NCBI RefSeq assembly: GCF_019145355.1
Contig: NZ_JAHSTY010000002.1
Coordinates: 1,798,001-1,862,000 of the forward strand
From: Pseudomonas azadiae
GTDB taxonomy: Bacteria > Pseudomonadota > Gammaproteobacteria > Pseudomonadales > Pseudomonadaceae
Reading direction: 5' to 3'
Length of the DNA: 64,000 nucleotides
Both the position numbers and the translations under genes were made by a program. This document shows positions 52,509 through 61,747 of this stretch, piece after piece. The first letter of the stretch is position 1, and every line of letters starts with the position of its first letter. Below the pieces are notes generated by a model. That model was not told the DNA's origin. It worked only from the letters and a program-made list of their open reading frames with translations, and did no database searches.

Positions 52509-53405
52509 ATGGCAATCTGGAAAGGCGTTTTCCCCGCGGTCACCACCAAGCTGACTGAGGATGGCGAGGTCGATCTGGCAGCAACCCAAGCCAGCATCGA
52601 TCGCCTGATCAATAACGGCGTTTCCGGCGTTATCGTCCTGCCGATGCTGGGCGAGAATGCGTCCATGAGCATGCCGGAGCGTGAGTCGGTTATTCGCGCG
52701 GCGGTCGAAGTCGCCGCCGGCCGCGTGCCCGTGCTGTGCGGGCTTGCCGAAATCACCCTGCACACCGCGAAGAAACATGCAGCGCTCTACAAGAGCTTTG
52801 GTGCACAAGGCCTGATGGTTTTCCCCAGCCTGGGCTACAAGACCGACCACCGTGAAACGGTGGAGTGGTACAAGGGCATCGCCAGTGCCACCGACCTGCC
52901 GATCATGATCTACAACAATCCGATCGCCTACGGGGTCGACTGCACCCCGGCGATCCTGGCAGATCTGGTGGATACTCCCGAGATTGTCTGCGTCAAGGAA
53001 GAAACCGGAGACATTCGGCGTGTGACCGACATGTACGTCGCCTTCGGTGATCGCTTCAGTATCTTTTGCGGGGTCGACGACCTGATCGTCGAAAGCAGCG
53101 CGCTGGGCGTCACCGGTTGGGTATCGGGCATGACCAACGTGTGGCCGGCGCAGTGCGTGAAGCTCTTTGAGCTCTGCGCCCAGCAACGTTTCAGTGAGGC
53201 CCGTGAGCTGTACCACATCCTGACGCCGTCCTTTCATTTGGATGTACACGTCAAGCTGGTGCAATACATAAAACTGGCCGAACACCTGGTCTATGGGGCC
53301 CCGGAGTGGACACGCGCGCCACGCCTGGCGCTGGTCGGCCAGGAGCGCGAGTACGTGATCAGCACCGTGCAAAAAGCTATCGACACCCTCGCTGTTCGCG
53401 GGTAG
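52509..53405 (+). CDS. lhpC: DapA-family 1-pyrroline-4-hydroxy-2-carboxylate deaminase
   Basis: 298 residues, a TIM-barrel aldolase/lyase of the DapA family with Y135 in MIYNNP and Schiff-base K163 in VCVKEETGD. Housekeeping DapA is unlikely because of the surrounding hydroxyproline genes. In that pathway this family removes ammonia and water from 1-pyrroline-4-hydroxy-2-carboxylate to give alpha-ketoglutarate semialdehyde, the substrate of the ALDH encoded next. First gene after a GATTGGATACA site. The reaction assignment rests on context. Confidence 0.82.
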   Translation: MAIWKGVFPAVTTKLTEDGEVDLAATQASIDRLINNGVSGVIVLPMLGENASMSMPERESVIRAAVEVAAGRVPVLCGLAEITLHTAKKHAALYKSFGAQGLMVFPSLGYKTDHRETVEWYKGIASATDLPIMIYNNPIAYGVDCTPAILADLVDTPEIVCVKEETGDIRRVTDMYVAFGDRFSIFCGVDDLIVESSALGVTGWVSGMTNVWPAQCVKLFELCAQQRFSEARELYHILTPSFHLDVHVKLVQYIKLAEHLVYGAPEWTRAPRLALVGQEREYVISTVQKAIDTLAVRG

Positions 53406-53488
53406 CCCCCGCGGGCCCCTGCCTTGGCTTGGGGCCCACCTCCTATACAGAAACCACACACTCATTTTTCCATTGAGCGAGGCTTGTT

Positions 53489-55063
53489 ATGTCAATCACC
53501 GGTGAAATGCTGATCGGCCAGACGACAGTTCGCGGTAAAAACGGCCAGATCCATGGGATCGACGCCGCTACCGGCGAAACGTTGGCACCGGCTTTCGGCG
53601 GCGCCACGCCAGACGATCTCGAAAACGCTTGCGCCCTTGCGCAGGCGGCTTTCGATGCTTACCGCGAAACGACGCCAGAGCGTCGCGCAGTTTTCCTGGA
53701 AGCCATCGCCAGCAATATCCTCGCGCTGGGTGATGCATTGATCGAGCGCTGCATGGCCGAAACCGGGCTGCCGCGTGGGCGACTCGAAGGCGAGCGGGCA
53801 CGCACGATCAGCCAGCTTGCACTGTTCGCATCGGTTGTTCGCGAGGGCAGTTTCCTGGACGTGCGTATCGATCCGGCACGCCCGGACCGTACGCCACTGC
53901 CTCGCGCGGATATCCGCCTGCGCAATATTGGCATTGGCCCGGTTGCCGTATTCGGCGCCTCCAACTTTCCGCTGGCGTTTTCGGTTGCAGGGGGCGATAC
54001 GGTCTCCGCACTGGCCGCCGGCTGCCCCGTGATCGTTAAAGCGCATTCGGCGCATCCAGGCACCTCTGAGCTGGTGGGCCAGGCAATTCAACGATCGGTA
54101 CGCGAATGCAACCTTGCAGAGGGCGTGTTTTCCCTGATATTCGATTCGCAGCACAGCATCAGCCAGGCACTGGTTGCCGACCACCGGATCAAGGCTGTCG
54201 GTTTCACAGGCTCGCAACACGCAGGCGTCACCTTGATGAATATCGCGGCGGCACGCAGGGAGCCTATCCCAGTCTACGCAGAGATGAGCGCGATCAACCC
54301 TGTGGTGTTACTGCCGCACGCATTGGCCGAGCGCGGCGCGGCTATCGCTGACACCTTTATCGCCTCACTCACCGTGGGCGCAGGCCAGTTTTGTACAAAT
54401 CCGGGATTGATCCTGGCGATCGAAGGCCCGCCACTCGCGGCCTTCGAGCGCGCGGCAGTCACCTCCCTGAGCGCAATACCTGCGGCAACCATGCTGACGT
54501 GCAGGATCTACGAAGGCTTTTGCGAGGGTGTCGAAAAACTGCGGGCGCAGCCTGATGTTGAGCTACTTGGCCGAGGCCGACCGGGTGAATGCCTTCAAGG
54601 GCAGGCCGCGCTGTTCGCCACCCGTGCGCATGCGTTCCTGGCACACACCGCACTGCGCCACGAAGTGTTTGGCGCCTCGTCCCTGATTGTTCGCTGCCCT
54701 GATGCAGACACATTGCTGCAGGTGATTGAAGCGCTGGAGGGGCAGCTGACGATCGCGGTTCACGCGAGTGCCGACGATTATCCCCACCTTGGTGCGCTGG
54801 TGCCGACCCTGGAGAAAAAGGCCGGCCGCATTCTGCTCAATGGTTTTGGTACAGGCGTGGAGGTGTGTAACGCCATGGTGCATGGCGGCCCCTTCCCGGC
54901 CACGTCAGACCCTCGCACTACCTCGGTGGGCAGCTTGGCAATCAATCGTTTTTTGCGGCCGGTGTCTTACCAGGATTTCCCCGAGGCGTTGTTGCCCCCA
55001 ATACTCCAGGACGCCAATCCATTCGGCATTAGCCGCCGAGTGGACGGCCGGACTGAACCCTGA
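53489..55063 (+). CDS. Alpha-ketoglutarate semialdehyde dehydrogenase (ALDH family)
   Basis: 524 residues, typical of the longer 2,5-dioxovalerate dehydrogenases. General base E265 (in AEMSAINPV) and nucleophile C302 (in AGQFCTNPG) are visible, and [17 protein letters not shown] matches the NAD(P)-binding front of this group. It oxidises alpha-ketoglutarate semialdehyde to alpha-ketoglutarate, feeding the TCA cycle. It lies 83 bases after the deaminase gene in the same orientation. Confidence 0.87.
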   Translation: MSITGEMLIGQTTVRGKNGQIHGIDAATGETLAPAFGGATPDDLENACALAQAAFDAYRETTPERRAVFLEAIASNILALGDALIERCMAETGLPRGRLEGERARTISQLALFASVVREGSFLDVRIDPARPDRTPLPRADIRLRNIGIGPVAVFGASNFPLAFSVAGGDTVSALAAGCPVIVKAHSAHPGTSELVGQAIQRSVRECNLAEGVFSLIFDSQHSISQALVADHRIKAVGFTGSQHAGVTLMNIAAARREPIPVYAEMSAINPVVLLPHALAERGAAIADTFIASLTVGAGQFCTNPGLILAIEGPPLAAFERAAVTSLSAIPAATMLTCRIYEGFCEGVEKLRAQPDVELLGRGRPGECLQGQAALFATRAHAFLAHTALRHEVFGASSLIVRCPDADTLLQVIEALEGQLTIAVHASADDYPHLGALVPTLEKKAGRILLNGFGTGVEVCNAMVHGGPFPATSDPRTTSVGSLAINRFLRPVSYQDFPEALLPPILQDANPFGISRRVDGRTEP

Positions 55064-55189
55064 CTGAGCATCGGGTTGAAATGTTTCGCTCACAGCTACT
55101 GGAAGGGTCCTACATCGGTGCGCCTGGGTTATGATCGACCGCTAAGGATCACGAATCCTGGATCCATTCACCTGTCAGTAGCTTGAAGA

Positions 55190-55888
55190 ATGCCTAAAAA
55201 ACAGCCTTTGCCCAATCTGCGCATCAAACGTCAAAGCTTGCCCGAAACCCTGGCGGAATCCTTACGTGAGCGGATTCTTAACGGAGAGTTCAAGGAAGGT
55301 GAGTCGCTGATCCAGGAAACCATTGCAACCGAGTACGGTGTGAGCCGCATGCCGGTGCGCGAAGCGTTCAAGGAACTGGAAGCCTCCGGCTTGATCACGA
55401 CGCAGATTCATAAAGGATCGGTGGTCAAGTCCATTCCCCTGGAGCAGATCGCGGAGCTGTTTGATCTGCGCGCATTGCTGGAGTCGGAGCTGCTGGAACG
55501 TTCCCTGCCGAACATGACGGAGGCACACTTCGCAGCTACCAAACAACTGCTGCCGCAACTCGAAGCCGCCTACCTGGACGATGACATTGCGCAATGGGGC
55601 AAGCTCAACTGGCTGTTTCATGAAAGCCTGTACGCCGCGGCTGACCGCGTGCAAACGCTGGCTATCGTTCAAGGCATCAACATTCAGACGGATCGTTACA
55701 TCCGCTTGCAACTGTTGCTGACCGCCGGAAAAAAAGAAGCCGAAGTCGACCACCGTGAGCTGCTCAAACTGTGTGAAAACGGTGATGTGAGGAAAGCAGT
55801 CCAGTTCCTGCGCAAGCACATTCAGCGCGCCGGCGCCGACCTGGTCACCCTGCTCAAGAAAAAACGCGACAAAGACACCCAGGTTTGA
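55190..55888 (+). CDS. GntR family (FCD domain) transcriptional regulator
   Basis: 232 residues. Winged helix-turn-helix at about 15-80 (LAESLRERILNGEFKEGESL, then EYGVSRMPVREAFKELEASG) and an all-helical FCD ligand domain (RALLESELLERSLPNM; LNWLFHESLY with a metal-binding-type His). It is the only regulator in the hydroxyproline cluster and the natural candidate to bind the GATTGGATACA sites and respond to a pathway intermediate. The 126-base gap after the ALDH gene leaves room for its own promoter. Confidence 0.88.
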   Translation: MPKKQPLPNLRIKRQSLPETLAESLRERILNGEFKEGESLIQETIATEYGVSRMPVREAFKELEASGLITTQIHKGSVVKSIPLEQIAELFDLRALLESELLERSLPNMTEAHFAATKQLLPQLEAAYLDDDIAQWGKLNWLFHESLYAAADRVQTLAIVQGINIQTDRYIRLQLLLTAGKKEAEVDHRELLKLCENGDVRKAVQFLRKHIQRAGADLVTLLKKKRDKDTQV

Positions 55889-55910
55889 ACGCGAGCGGGA
55901 ACAGAAACTT

Positions 55911-56058
55911 GTAGTGGGGGCTTGTCGAATCGTCGTACCGCCCGCGCCGGGTGGCGAAGCCGCCCTAATCGGAACGCTGCGGCGTGTCAGATGAAACGGG
56001 GTCGACTGGTTTCGGGGCGGCTTCGCCCCCCCAGCGCGGGGCAAGCCCGCTCACTACA
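55911..56058. repeat. REP doublet F with an altered left arm
   Basis: The right arm (complement of GTAGTGAGCGGGCTTGCCCC) is regular. The left arm begins GTAGTGGGGGCTTGTCGAAT and carries about 15 extra bases before the GGGTGGCGAAGCCGCC palindrome. It lies between the GntR and epimerase genes, both of which converge here. Confidence 0.85.
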
Positions 56059-56062
56059 GGAT

Positions 56063-57064
56063 TCAACCCAGTTGAAACCCATGCGCCAACGGGTCGCGCT
56101 CATCCACAAAAATCGTGTTATGGCCAATGACCTGAGCCCATCCCGCAATGCTCGGCATGATGCCTGCGAAAGCGCCAACTTGCGTCGCTGATTCGACCCT
56201 GCAGTCAAACAGCGTGCCGATGATGCTCTCGTGGATGAACTCATCGCCCACCTTCAAGCGGTTTCGGGCGACCATCTGCGCCATGCGCGCCGACGAACCG
56301 GTGCCGCACGGCGAACGATCGATGGCCTTGTCGCCATAAAACACCGCGTTGCGCGCATGGGCGCTCGGGTTTCTGGGTTTATCGCACCACATCACATGGC
56401 TGACGCCCTGGATACGGCTGTCCAGCGGATGCACCGGAGCCAGCAGCGCCTGCGCGGCCTGGCGCACCAGCGGGCTCAGCCTGACGATTTCGCTGACAGC
56501 CATGGAATCCAGGCCCGCCCAACCCGCCTGTGGCTCGATGATGACGTAGAAATTCCCACCGTAGGCCAGGTCGACGTTCAATTTACCCAGGGTGGGCACC
56601 TCAAGTTCGATATCGGCTGCGTGCAGGTAACTGGCAACATTGTAGAGACGGACTTGCTCCACAGTTGCACCGCTTCTCACGTAGTCGATCGCAACACGCC
56701 CCGCCGGCGCCTCGATTGCCAGCGTGCCCTCAACTCTTGGCATCACCAGGCCCGCTTCCAGCGCTGCGGTCACCGTACCGATGGTGCCGTGACCGCACAT
56801 GGGCAGGCACCCACTGACCTCGATGAACAACACGCCGATGTCGCAATCCTCACGCGACGATGGATACAGTATGCTGCCTGACATCACATCATGGCCCCGG
56901 GGCTCGAACATCAAGGCCTGCCGTACCCAGTCATGTTCACGCTGGAAAATCAGGCGTTTTTCAGCCATCGAGACATTGGGCAGCAAAGGTCCTCCGGCAG
57001 TAATAACGCGTACCGGATTACCGCAGGTGTGGGCATCGATGCAAAAGAACGTATGACGAGACAT
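56063..57064 (-). CDS. lhpA: 4-hydroxyproline 2-epimerase (proline racemase family)
   Basis: 333 residues with both catalytic cysteines of the racemase/epimerase type: C90 in GCLPMCGHG and C253 in DRSPCGTGSSARM. Trans-3-hydroxyproline dehydratases have Thr at the second position, so this is an epimerase. It converts trans-4-hydroxy-L-proline to cis-4-hydroxy-D-proline. The dehydrogenase gene is 23 bases upstream on the same strand, so the two form one operon. Confidence 0.92.
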   Translation of the reverse strand: MSRHTFFCIDAHTCGNPVRVITAGGPLLPNVSMAEKRLIFQREHDWVRQALMFEPRGHDVMSGSILYPSSREDCDIGVLFIEVSGCLPMCGHGTIGTVTAALEAGLVMPRVEGTLAIEAPAGRVAIDYVRSGATVEQVRLYNVASYLHAADIELEVPTLGKLNVDLAYGGNFYVIIEPQAGWAGLDSMAVSEIVRLSPLVRQAAQALLAPVHPLDSRIQGVSHVMWCDKPRNPSAHARNAVFYGDKAIDRSPCGTGSSARMAQMVARNRLKVGDEFIHESIIGTLFDCRVESATQVGAFAGIMPSIAGWAQVIGHNTIFVDERDPLAHGFQLG

Positions 57065-57087
57065 AGGAACTTCCTTTTTTGGACGGC

Positions 57088-58332
57088 TTAGTTGAAACGG
57101 CTGATTGCATACGGTGCAAGGTCGACCAAAGGCGGCTTGCCCAGGGCGATATCGCTGACCAACCGCCCGGTTGTCGCAGCCTGAGTCAGGCCGAGGTGCC
57201 CGTGGCCAAATGCATAGATGACGGCGGGGTTACGCGGCGACACCCCGATAACGGGCAAGCTGTCAGGGGTCGCCGGGCGATGTCCGGCCCAGCAGGTGCC
57301 GCCCTCCAAGCGCAGCCCGGGGAGGTACAGAGCGGCCAGCCTGGCCAAGGCCTGCGAGCGCTTGAAATTCGCCGGTGCGTACAGCCCGCCGAACTCAGCC
57401 GCGCCGCCAATTCTCAAGCCACAACTCAATGGCGTAGCAACGAAATGGCGTTCGGCGAAAATAATTTCCCTGGACAGGGCGACACCCGGCGCTGGCAGCG
57501 TAGTGTTGTAGCCTCGCTCGCTTTCCAGCAGGACCTTGTCGCCAATACGCCGAGCCAGCAGACCGGACCACGCACCGGCCGCTACCACGACTTTGTCGGC
57601 CAGTAACCTGCGGCCATCGCTCAGGCATACCGATACTGCGTCGCGCTCCAGGCCCGAATGGATACCGCAGACCTCGCCGATCTGGATAAAGAGGCCTCGG
57701 GCTGCCAATGACTGGCGCAACTTATCGACCAGGGTTTTAGGGTCCTTGACGTGCGACCACTGCGGCATAAACACACCACGGGTAATCGACGGACCGAGCG
57801 CAGGCTCGATGTCGCGTGCTTCGTTGCCACTGAGCGCATGCACCTCAACACCACAAGCTCGCCTGAGGTCCCACTGCGCCGCATCCTTGTCGAATGCCGC
57901 CGCTTTTTCGTAAACCGTCAGTGCGCCAAACTGCTGGAGCTCTTCGTGCAGGCCATGTTCGGCGAGCAGTGGCAGGAGGTCTTCATAGACCCGGGCGTTA
58001 AGCGCCGTCAATGCCGCCGCGATGCGCTTGACCTCCGACGGCTTGCCCGCACCGGCGAAACGCAACAGCCAAGGCAGCAGCCTGGGCGCATGGCTTGGGC
58101 GTATCGCCAAGGGGCCCAAGGGGTCCGACAACCAGCCGGGCACCTTCCATAACACACCCGGAATCGAGGCCGGAATCACTTCCGTGACCGCGATGCCACC
58201 GGCATTACCGAACGACGCCTTGTCACCTTCAGGGTCGCGGTCGACCACGGTGACTCTGACGCCTTCCTTCAGCAGGTGATGCGCCGTTGCGAGCCCCACG
58301 ATACCGGCGCCTATGACGATGACGTGCCTCAT
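57088..58332 (-). CDS. FAD-dependent D-hydroxyproline dehydrogenase (DadA-like)
   Basis: 414 residues. The N-terminal FAD-binding motif is GAGIVGLATA (residues 7-16), followed by VTVVDRD. The C-terminal half has CWAGHRPATPDSLPVIG and FGHGHLGLTQAATTGRLV, typical of D-amino-acid dehydrogenases. In this cluster it oxidises cis-4-hydroxy-D-proline to 1-pyrroline-4-hydroxy-2-carboxylate, passing electrons to the respiratory chain. It is the single-subunit type. First gene of the dehydrogenase-epimerase operon; a GATTGGATACA site lies 84 bases upstream. Confidence 0.88.
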   Translation of the reverse strand: MRHVIVIGAGIVGLATAHHLLKEGVRVTVVDRDPEGDKASFGNAGGIAVTEVIPASIPGVLWKVPGWLSDPLGPLAIRPSHAPRLLPWLLRFAGAGKPSEVKRIAAALTALNARVYEDLLPLLAEHGLHEELQQFGALTVYEKAAAFDKDAAQWDLRRACGVEVHALSGNEARDIEPALGPSITRGVFMPQWSHVKDPKTLVDKLRQSLAARGLFIQIGEVCGIHSGLERDAVSVCLSDGRRLLADKVVVAAGAWSGLLARRIGDKVLLESERGYNTTLPAPGVALSREIIFAERHFVATPLSCGLRIGGAAEFGGLYAPANFKRSQALARLAALYLPGLRLEGGTCWAGHRPATPDSLPVIGVSPRNPAVIYAFGHGHLGLTQAATTGRLVSDIALGKPPLVDLAPYAISRFN

Positions 58333-58415
58333 GAATCACACCCCTTCTCAGATGAAACAGATGCGCCAGTGAAACCCGATCAGGGTCGGATCGACCGGCA
58401 AAATGGCCTCATGTA

Positions 58416-58426
58416 GATTGGATACA
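58416..58426. promoter_or_regulatory. GATTGGATACA site upstream of the dehydrogenase operon
   Basis: Exact copy of the 11-base motif, 84 bases before the dehydrogenase start. The region 58430-58630 is strongly AT-rich and contains no gene. Confidence 0.65.
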
Positions 58427-58633
58427 TTAAACATATTTTGTCAATCCACTGCTTCTCATCTGCCAAACGCTGAAACAATTCATAGCCTGCAACATCTTTT
58501 TTTTTGATATTAAGCCACTGAAAAATATACTTATTTTTTCTATAAATAGAGTTTTTGATACTGCGCGCTTTGAAAAAAACCCCACCGCTCTTTTTCCACT
58601 AATAAACATTTGGTAGATTTTTTGGACTTCGAA

Positions 58634-58644
58634 GATTGGATACA
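58634..58644. promoter_or_regulatory. GATTGGATACA site upstream of the ABC importer operon
   Basis: Exact copy of the motif, extended to TTGGATACAA, 55 bases before the binding-protein start. Confidence 0.65.
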
Positions 58645-58698
58645 ACCTACACATCAACTACACCCCTAAAAACAATGCCAACCAGATCGGGGATTCAT

Positions 58699-59529
58699 AT
58701 GAACACTGCACGCCACGTAAGCGCCTCTCTCCTGCTCGCCCTCGCCGCCGCCACCTTCATGGCTTCAGCCGTTGCCAACTCGACCCTTGACCAGGTTATT
58801 TCGTCCAAAACCCTCAGGTGTGGCGTGCAGCTCGACTATCCACCGGCGGGCTTTCGCAACCGCGCCAACGAGCCGGACGGCTACGATGTTCAGTACTGCA
58901 AGGACATGGCCCATGCCCTCGGAGCGGAGGCTGTCATTGTCGAGACGCCCTCCTCCGAGCGCATCCCCGCACTGGTATCCAATCGTATCGACGTGCTGAT
59001 TGCCTCCGCCTCGATCTCTCCCCAACGCGCCATGAGCGTGAGCTTTTCCCAGCCCTACGTGAACTACACCAACGTAGTGCTCACCCGCAAAGGCGCCAAT
59101 ATCGAGAGCTTCCAGGATTTGAAAGGCCGCCACATTGGCGGTGTCACGGGCACGACAACCGAGCAGGAGCTGCAGGTGCTGCGCAAAGGCTGGAATGACC
59201 AGAACGGCAGCTACACGGGTTTCGGCAGCGAAGCGGAAGGTTACCTGGCACTGGCCCAAGGCAAGATCGACGGCGTGATCATCGGAAACGCATCGGCGGC
59301 AGCGCTGGTTCAGAGCGGTCAATTCCCTACGCTTGCGATCAAGGGCGTCGCTCCTACGCCTCCTGACCTGTGCGGCATCGCCGTGAAAAGGTCGGACACG
59401 CAGATGCTCAACTGGGTGAAGACCTTTGTCTGGGCCCAGGTCAAGAACGGTCGCTACAAAGAGTTGTATGCGCATTACTTCGGTGAAGGCCAGGCGCCTT
59501 CGCTCACGGTCGCCGGCGTGGACTACTAA
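58699..59529 (+). CDS. Periplasmic binding protein of a hydroxyproline ABC importer
   Basis: 276 residues from the ATG at 58699 (MNTARHVSASLLLALAAATF), with a signal peptide cut near residue 26. A type II amino-acid binding protein (SBP_bac_3): LRCGVQLDYPPAGFRN and VDVLIASASISPQRA-like block (DVLIASASISPQRAMSVSFS). First gene of a four-gene operon with two permeases and an ATPase. Position inside the hydroxyproline cluster suggests that it captures hydroxyproline or related amino acids. Confidence 0.9.
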   Translation: MNTARHVSASLLLALAAATFMASAVANSTLDQVISSKTLRCGVQLDYPPAGFRNRANEPDGYDVQYCKDMAHALGAEAVIVETPSSERIPALVSNRIDVLIASASISPQRAMSVSFSQPYVNYTNVVLTRKGANIESFQDLKGRHIGGVTGTTTEQELQVLRKGWNDQNGSYTGFGSEAEGYLALAQGKIDGVIIGNASAAALVQSGQFPTLAIKGVAPTPPDLCGIAVKRSDTQMLNWVKTFVWAQVKNGRYKELYAHYFGEGQAPSLTVAGVDY

Positions 59530-59579
59530 CCCACCCTTCGAGCGGCCCGTTTCGGCCGCTCCTGCCCGGAGTCTGCGCT

Positions 59580-60242
59580 ATGTTTGGATACACGTATTAC
59601 TGGTCGATGGTCTGGGAAAAGCTTCCCGAGCTTATCGAGGGCGCCAAAACGACACTGGCCCTCACCGTACTTTCGATGGTCACCGGCACATTGATCGCCC
59701 TTGCGCTGACCTTGTTGCGCAAACACGAAAAAGGCCTCGGCAACGCCCTTGCCACTTCCTGGGTTGAAGTCGCCCGCAATACCCCGGCGCTGTTTCAGGT
59801 GTACATGATTTATTTCGGCCTGGGTGCGGTGGGGCTGCACTTCTCCAGCTACACGGCGATGCTGTTGGCGTTGTCGTTCAACAACGCGGGGTACCTGGCG
59901 GAGATCTTTCGCGGAGGACTGCAAGCCATTCCAAGGCAACAACATACGGCTGCGCGATCACTGGGTATTTCGTCGTTCGCCGCCTACACCCACGTGGTTT
60001 TTCCGCAGTTGTTCAGAATTGTCTATTTCCCGTACGTCAACCAGCTCAACTGGGCACTGCTTAACAGTTCGCTGGGCATGATCATCGGCTTGCGCGAACT
60101 CACGGGTGCAACGCAGGCAGCGCAGTCCGAATCGTTCAGGACATTCGAGTTCTTTATCATTGCTGCGGTGATGTATTACCTCATGTCCAAGCTGATCGAG
60201 GGCGGCGCCCGACTCACTTTCTGGCGCGTTTTCAAGGGGTAG
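59580..60242 (+). CDS. Amino-acid ABC transporter permease 1
   Basis: 220 residues with five membrane segments. The HisM-type permease motif is visible (EIFRGGLQAIPRQQHTAARS with following LG). It forms the channel together with the next permease. It follows the binding-protein gene by 50 bases. Confidence 0.92.
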   Translation: MFGYTYYWSMVWEKLPELIEGAKTTLALTVLSMVTGTLIALALTLLRKHEKGLGNALATSWVEVARNTPALFQVYMIYFGLGAVGLHFSSYTAMLLALSFNNAGYLAEIFRGGLQAIPRQQHTAARSLGISSFAAYTHVVFPQLFRIVYFPYVNQLNWALLNSSLGMIIGLRELTGATQAAQSESFRTFEFFIIAAVMYYLMSKLIEGGARLTFWRVFKG

Positions 60243-60248
60243 ACAACC

Positions 60249-60908
60249 ATGCAATTTCAACTGGCGTATTCAGGTTTGCACTGGGGCGATATTCCGTTTG
60301 TGCTGACCGGTATCTGGCACACCTTGTTACTCACGCTGCTGGCCACGTTTTTTGGCACCTTGCTTGGCCTGCTGGTCGGCTGGCTTCGCCACGAATCAGT
60401 CGTCGCCCGGCTCGCACTGGCGCCGTTAGTCAATGTCCTTCGCAGCATCCCGTTGATCATCCAGTTCATCCTGGTCAACAGCCTCTTCGCCATGGCCGGT
60501 TTCGGGATAAGCCCATTGCTCATCGGCGTCATCGTTCTGAGTCTCTACATGGGAATGCTGACCTCGGAGCTGGTCCGTTCGGGCTTGCAATCGGTCCGAC
60601 CCCAACTGAAAAAGGCCAGCCGGTCACTTGGGCTGAGCTACTGGCAGACGCTGCGCCACGTATCCGCACCTCTTGCCTTGCGCACCTTGTTTCCTGGCTG
60701 GATCGGCACGGTGATAGGCCTGACCAAAGATACCGCGCTGGTGAGTGTGGTGGGCTATATCGAGCTGCTCAGAGCCTCGCAGATCCTGATCAACCGCTCC
60801 AATGAAGCACTCCTGGTACTCGCGGGCACCGGGCTCTTCTACTTTGCAATCTGCTACCCCATTTCCCGCTACAGCCGCCATCTTGAAAAGGTAATGCGCC
60901 ATGATTGA
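60249..60908 (+). CDS. Amino-acid ABC transporter permease 2
   Basis: 219 residues, five membrane segments and the EAA-loop form SELVRSGLQSVRPQLKKASR followed by SLGLSYWQ. It starts six bases after permease 1 and overlaps the ATPase start by eight bases, so the genes are translationally coupled. Confidence 0.92.
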   Translation: MQFQLAYSGLHWGDIPFVLTGIWHTLLLTLLATFFGTLLGLLVGWLRHESVVARLALAPLVNVLRSIPLIIQFILVNSLFAMAGFGISPLLIGVIVLSLYMGMLTSELVRSGLQSVRPQLKKASRSLGLSYWQTLRHVSAPLALRTLFPGWIGTVIGLTKDTALVSVVGYIELLRASQILINRSNEALLVLAGTGLFYFAICYPISRYSRHLEKVMRHD

Positions 60909-61626
60909 TATCTCGAATGTCCGCAAAAGCTTCGGCCCCATCGAAGTCATCAAGGGCGTCAACCTGACGATCCGCAAAAGTGAAGTCTTGTGCCTGATCG
61001 GCGCCAGTGGCTCGGGGAAGTCCACCTTGCTGCAATGCATCAATGGCCTGGAGCCGATCCAAGGCGGCAAAATCGTGGTCGACGGTACGGATGTGCACGC
61101 CAAGGGAACGGATCTGAATAAGCTGCGCCAGAAACTCGGCATCGTGTTTCAGCAATACAACGCGTTCCCCCACCTCACCGCGCTGGAAAACGTGGCGCTG
61201 GCACCGCGCCTGGTCAAGAAAATCCCCAAGGCCAAAGCCATGCAGTTGGCCCATGAGCACTTGAGTTTCGTCGGCCTGGGCAATCGTGCAGACATGCGCC
61301 CCGCAAGCCTGTCCGGAGGCCAGCAGCAACGGCTTGCAATCGCACGCGCCCTGGCGATGCAGCCAGACTACATGCTGTTCGACGAAGTCACCTCCGCCCT
61401 CGACCCCGAGCTGGTGGGAGAAGTGCTGGATACCATCCGCAAACTCAAGGACTCCGGCATGACCCTGATCATGGTGACCCACGATATTGCCTTCGCGCGC
61501 GAATCCGCAGACCGGATTGCGTTCTTCGATAACGGGCTGATCTGTGAAGTCGGTGACGCGCGCCAGGTCATCAATGAGCCACGGAAGGACAGGACTCGGC
61601 AGTTCCTCCAGCGTGTATTGCACTGA
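60901..61626 (+). CDS. Amino-acid ABC transporter ATP-binding protein
   Basis: 241 residues, the standard length for GlnQ-type ATPases. Walker A is GASGSGKST (34-42), the signature LSGGQQQRLAIARAL, Walker B MLFDEVTSALDPE and the switch His in MVTHD. It powers import through the two preceding permeases. Confidence 0.94.
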   Translation: MIDISNVRKSFGPIEVIKGVNLTIRKSEVLCLIGASGSGKSTLLQCINGLEPIQGGKIVVDGTDVHAKGTDLNKLRQKLGIVFQQYNAFPHLTALENVALAPRLVKKIPKAKAMQLAHEHLSFVGLGNRADMRPASLSGGQQQRLAIARALAMQPDYMLFDEVTSALDPELVGEVLDTIRKLKDSGMTLIMVTHDIAFARESADRIAFFDNGLICEVGDARQVINEPRKDRTRQFLQRVLH

Positions 61627-61747
61627 CAGGATCCACCAGGGCTCGCCCGTTAACAGTCTTTGACAGTTTTTCGACAAAGCTGTCAAAGACCCCCAGGCGC
61701 CGCGCCCCTAGCATTCGAGCCTCCAAACCACCTGCCGGGTGCTCTTC

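Noticed and set aside
52509..53405. Housekeeping dihydrodipicolinate synthase
   Set aside because: The catalytic residues fit the family in general, but the neighbours form the hydroxyproline pathway, which uses a DapA-family deaminase.
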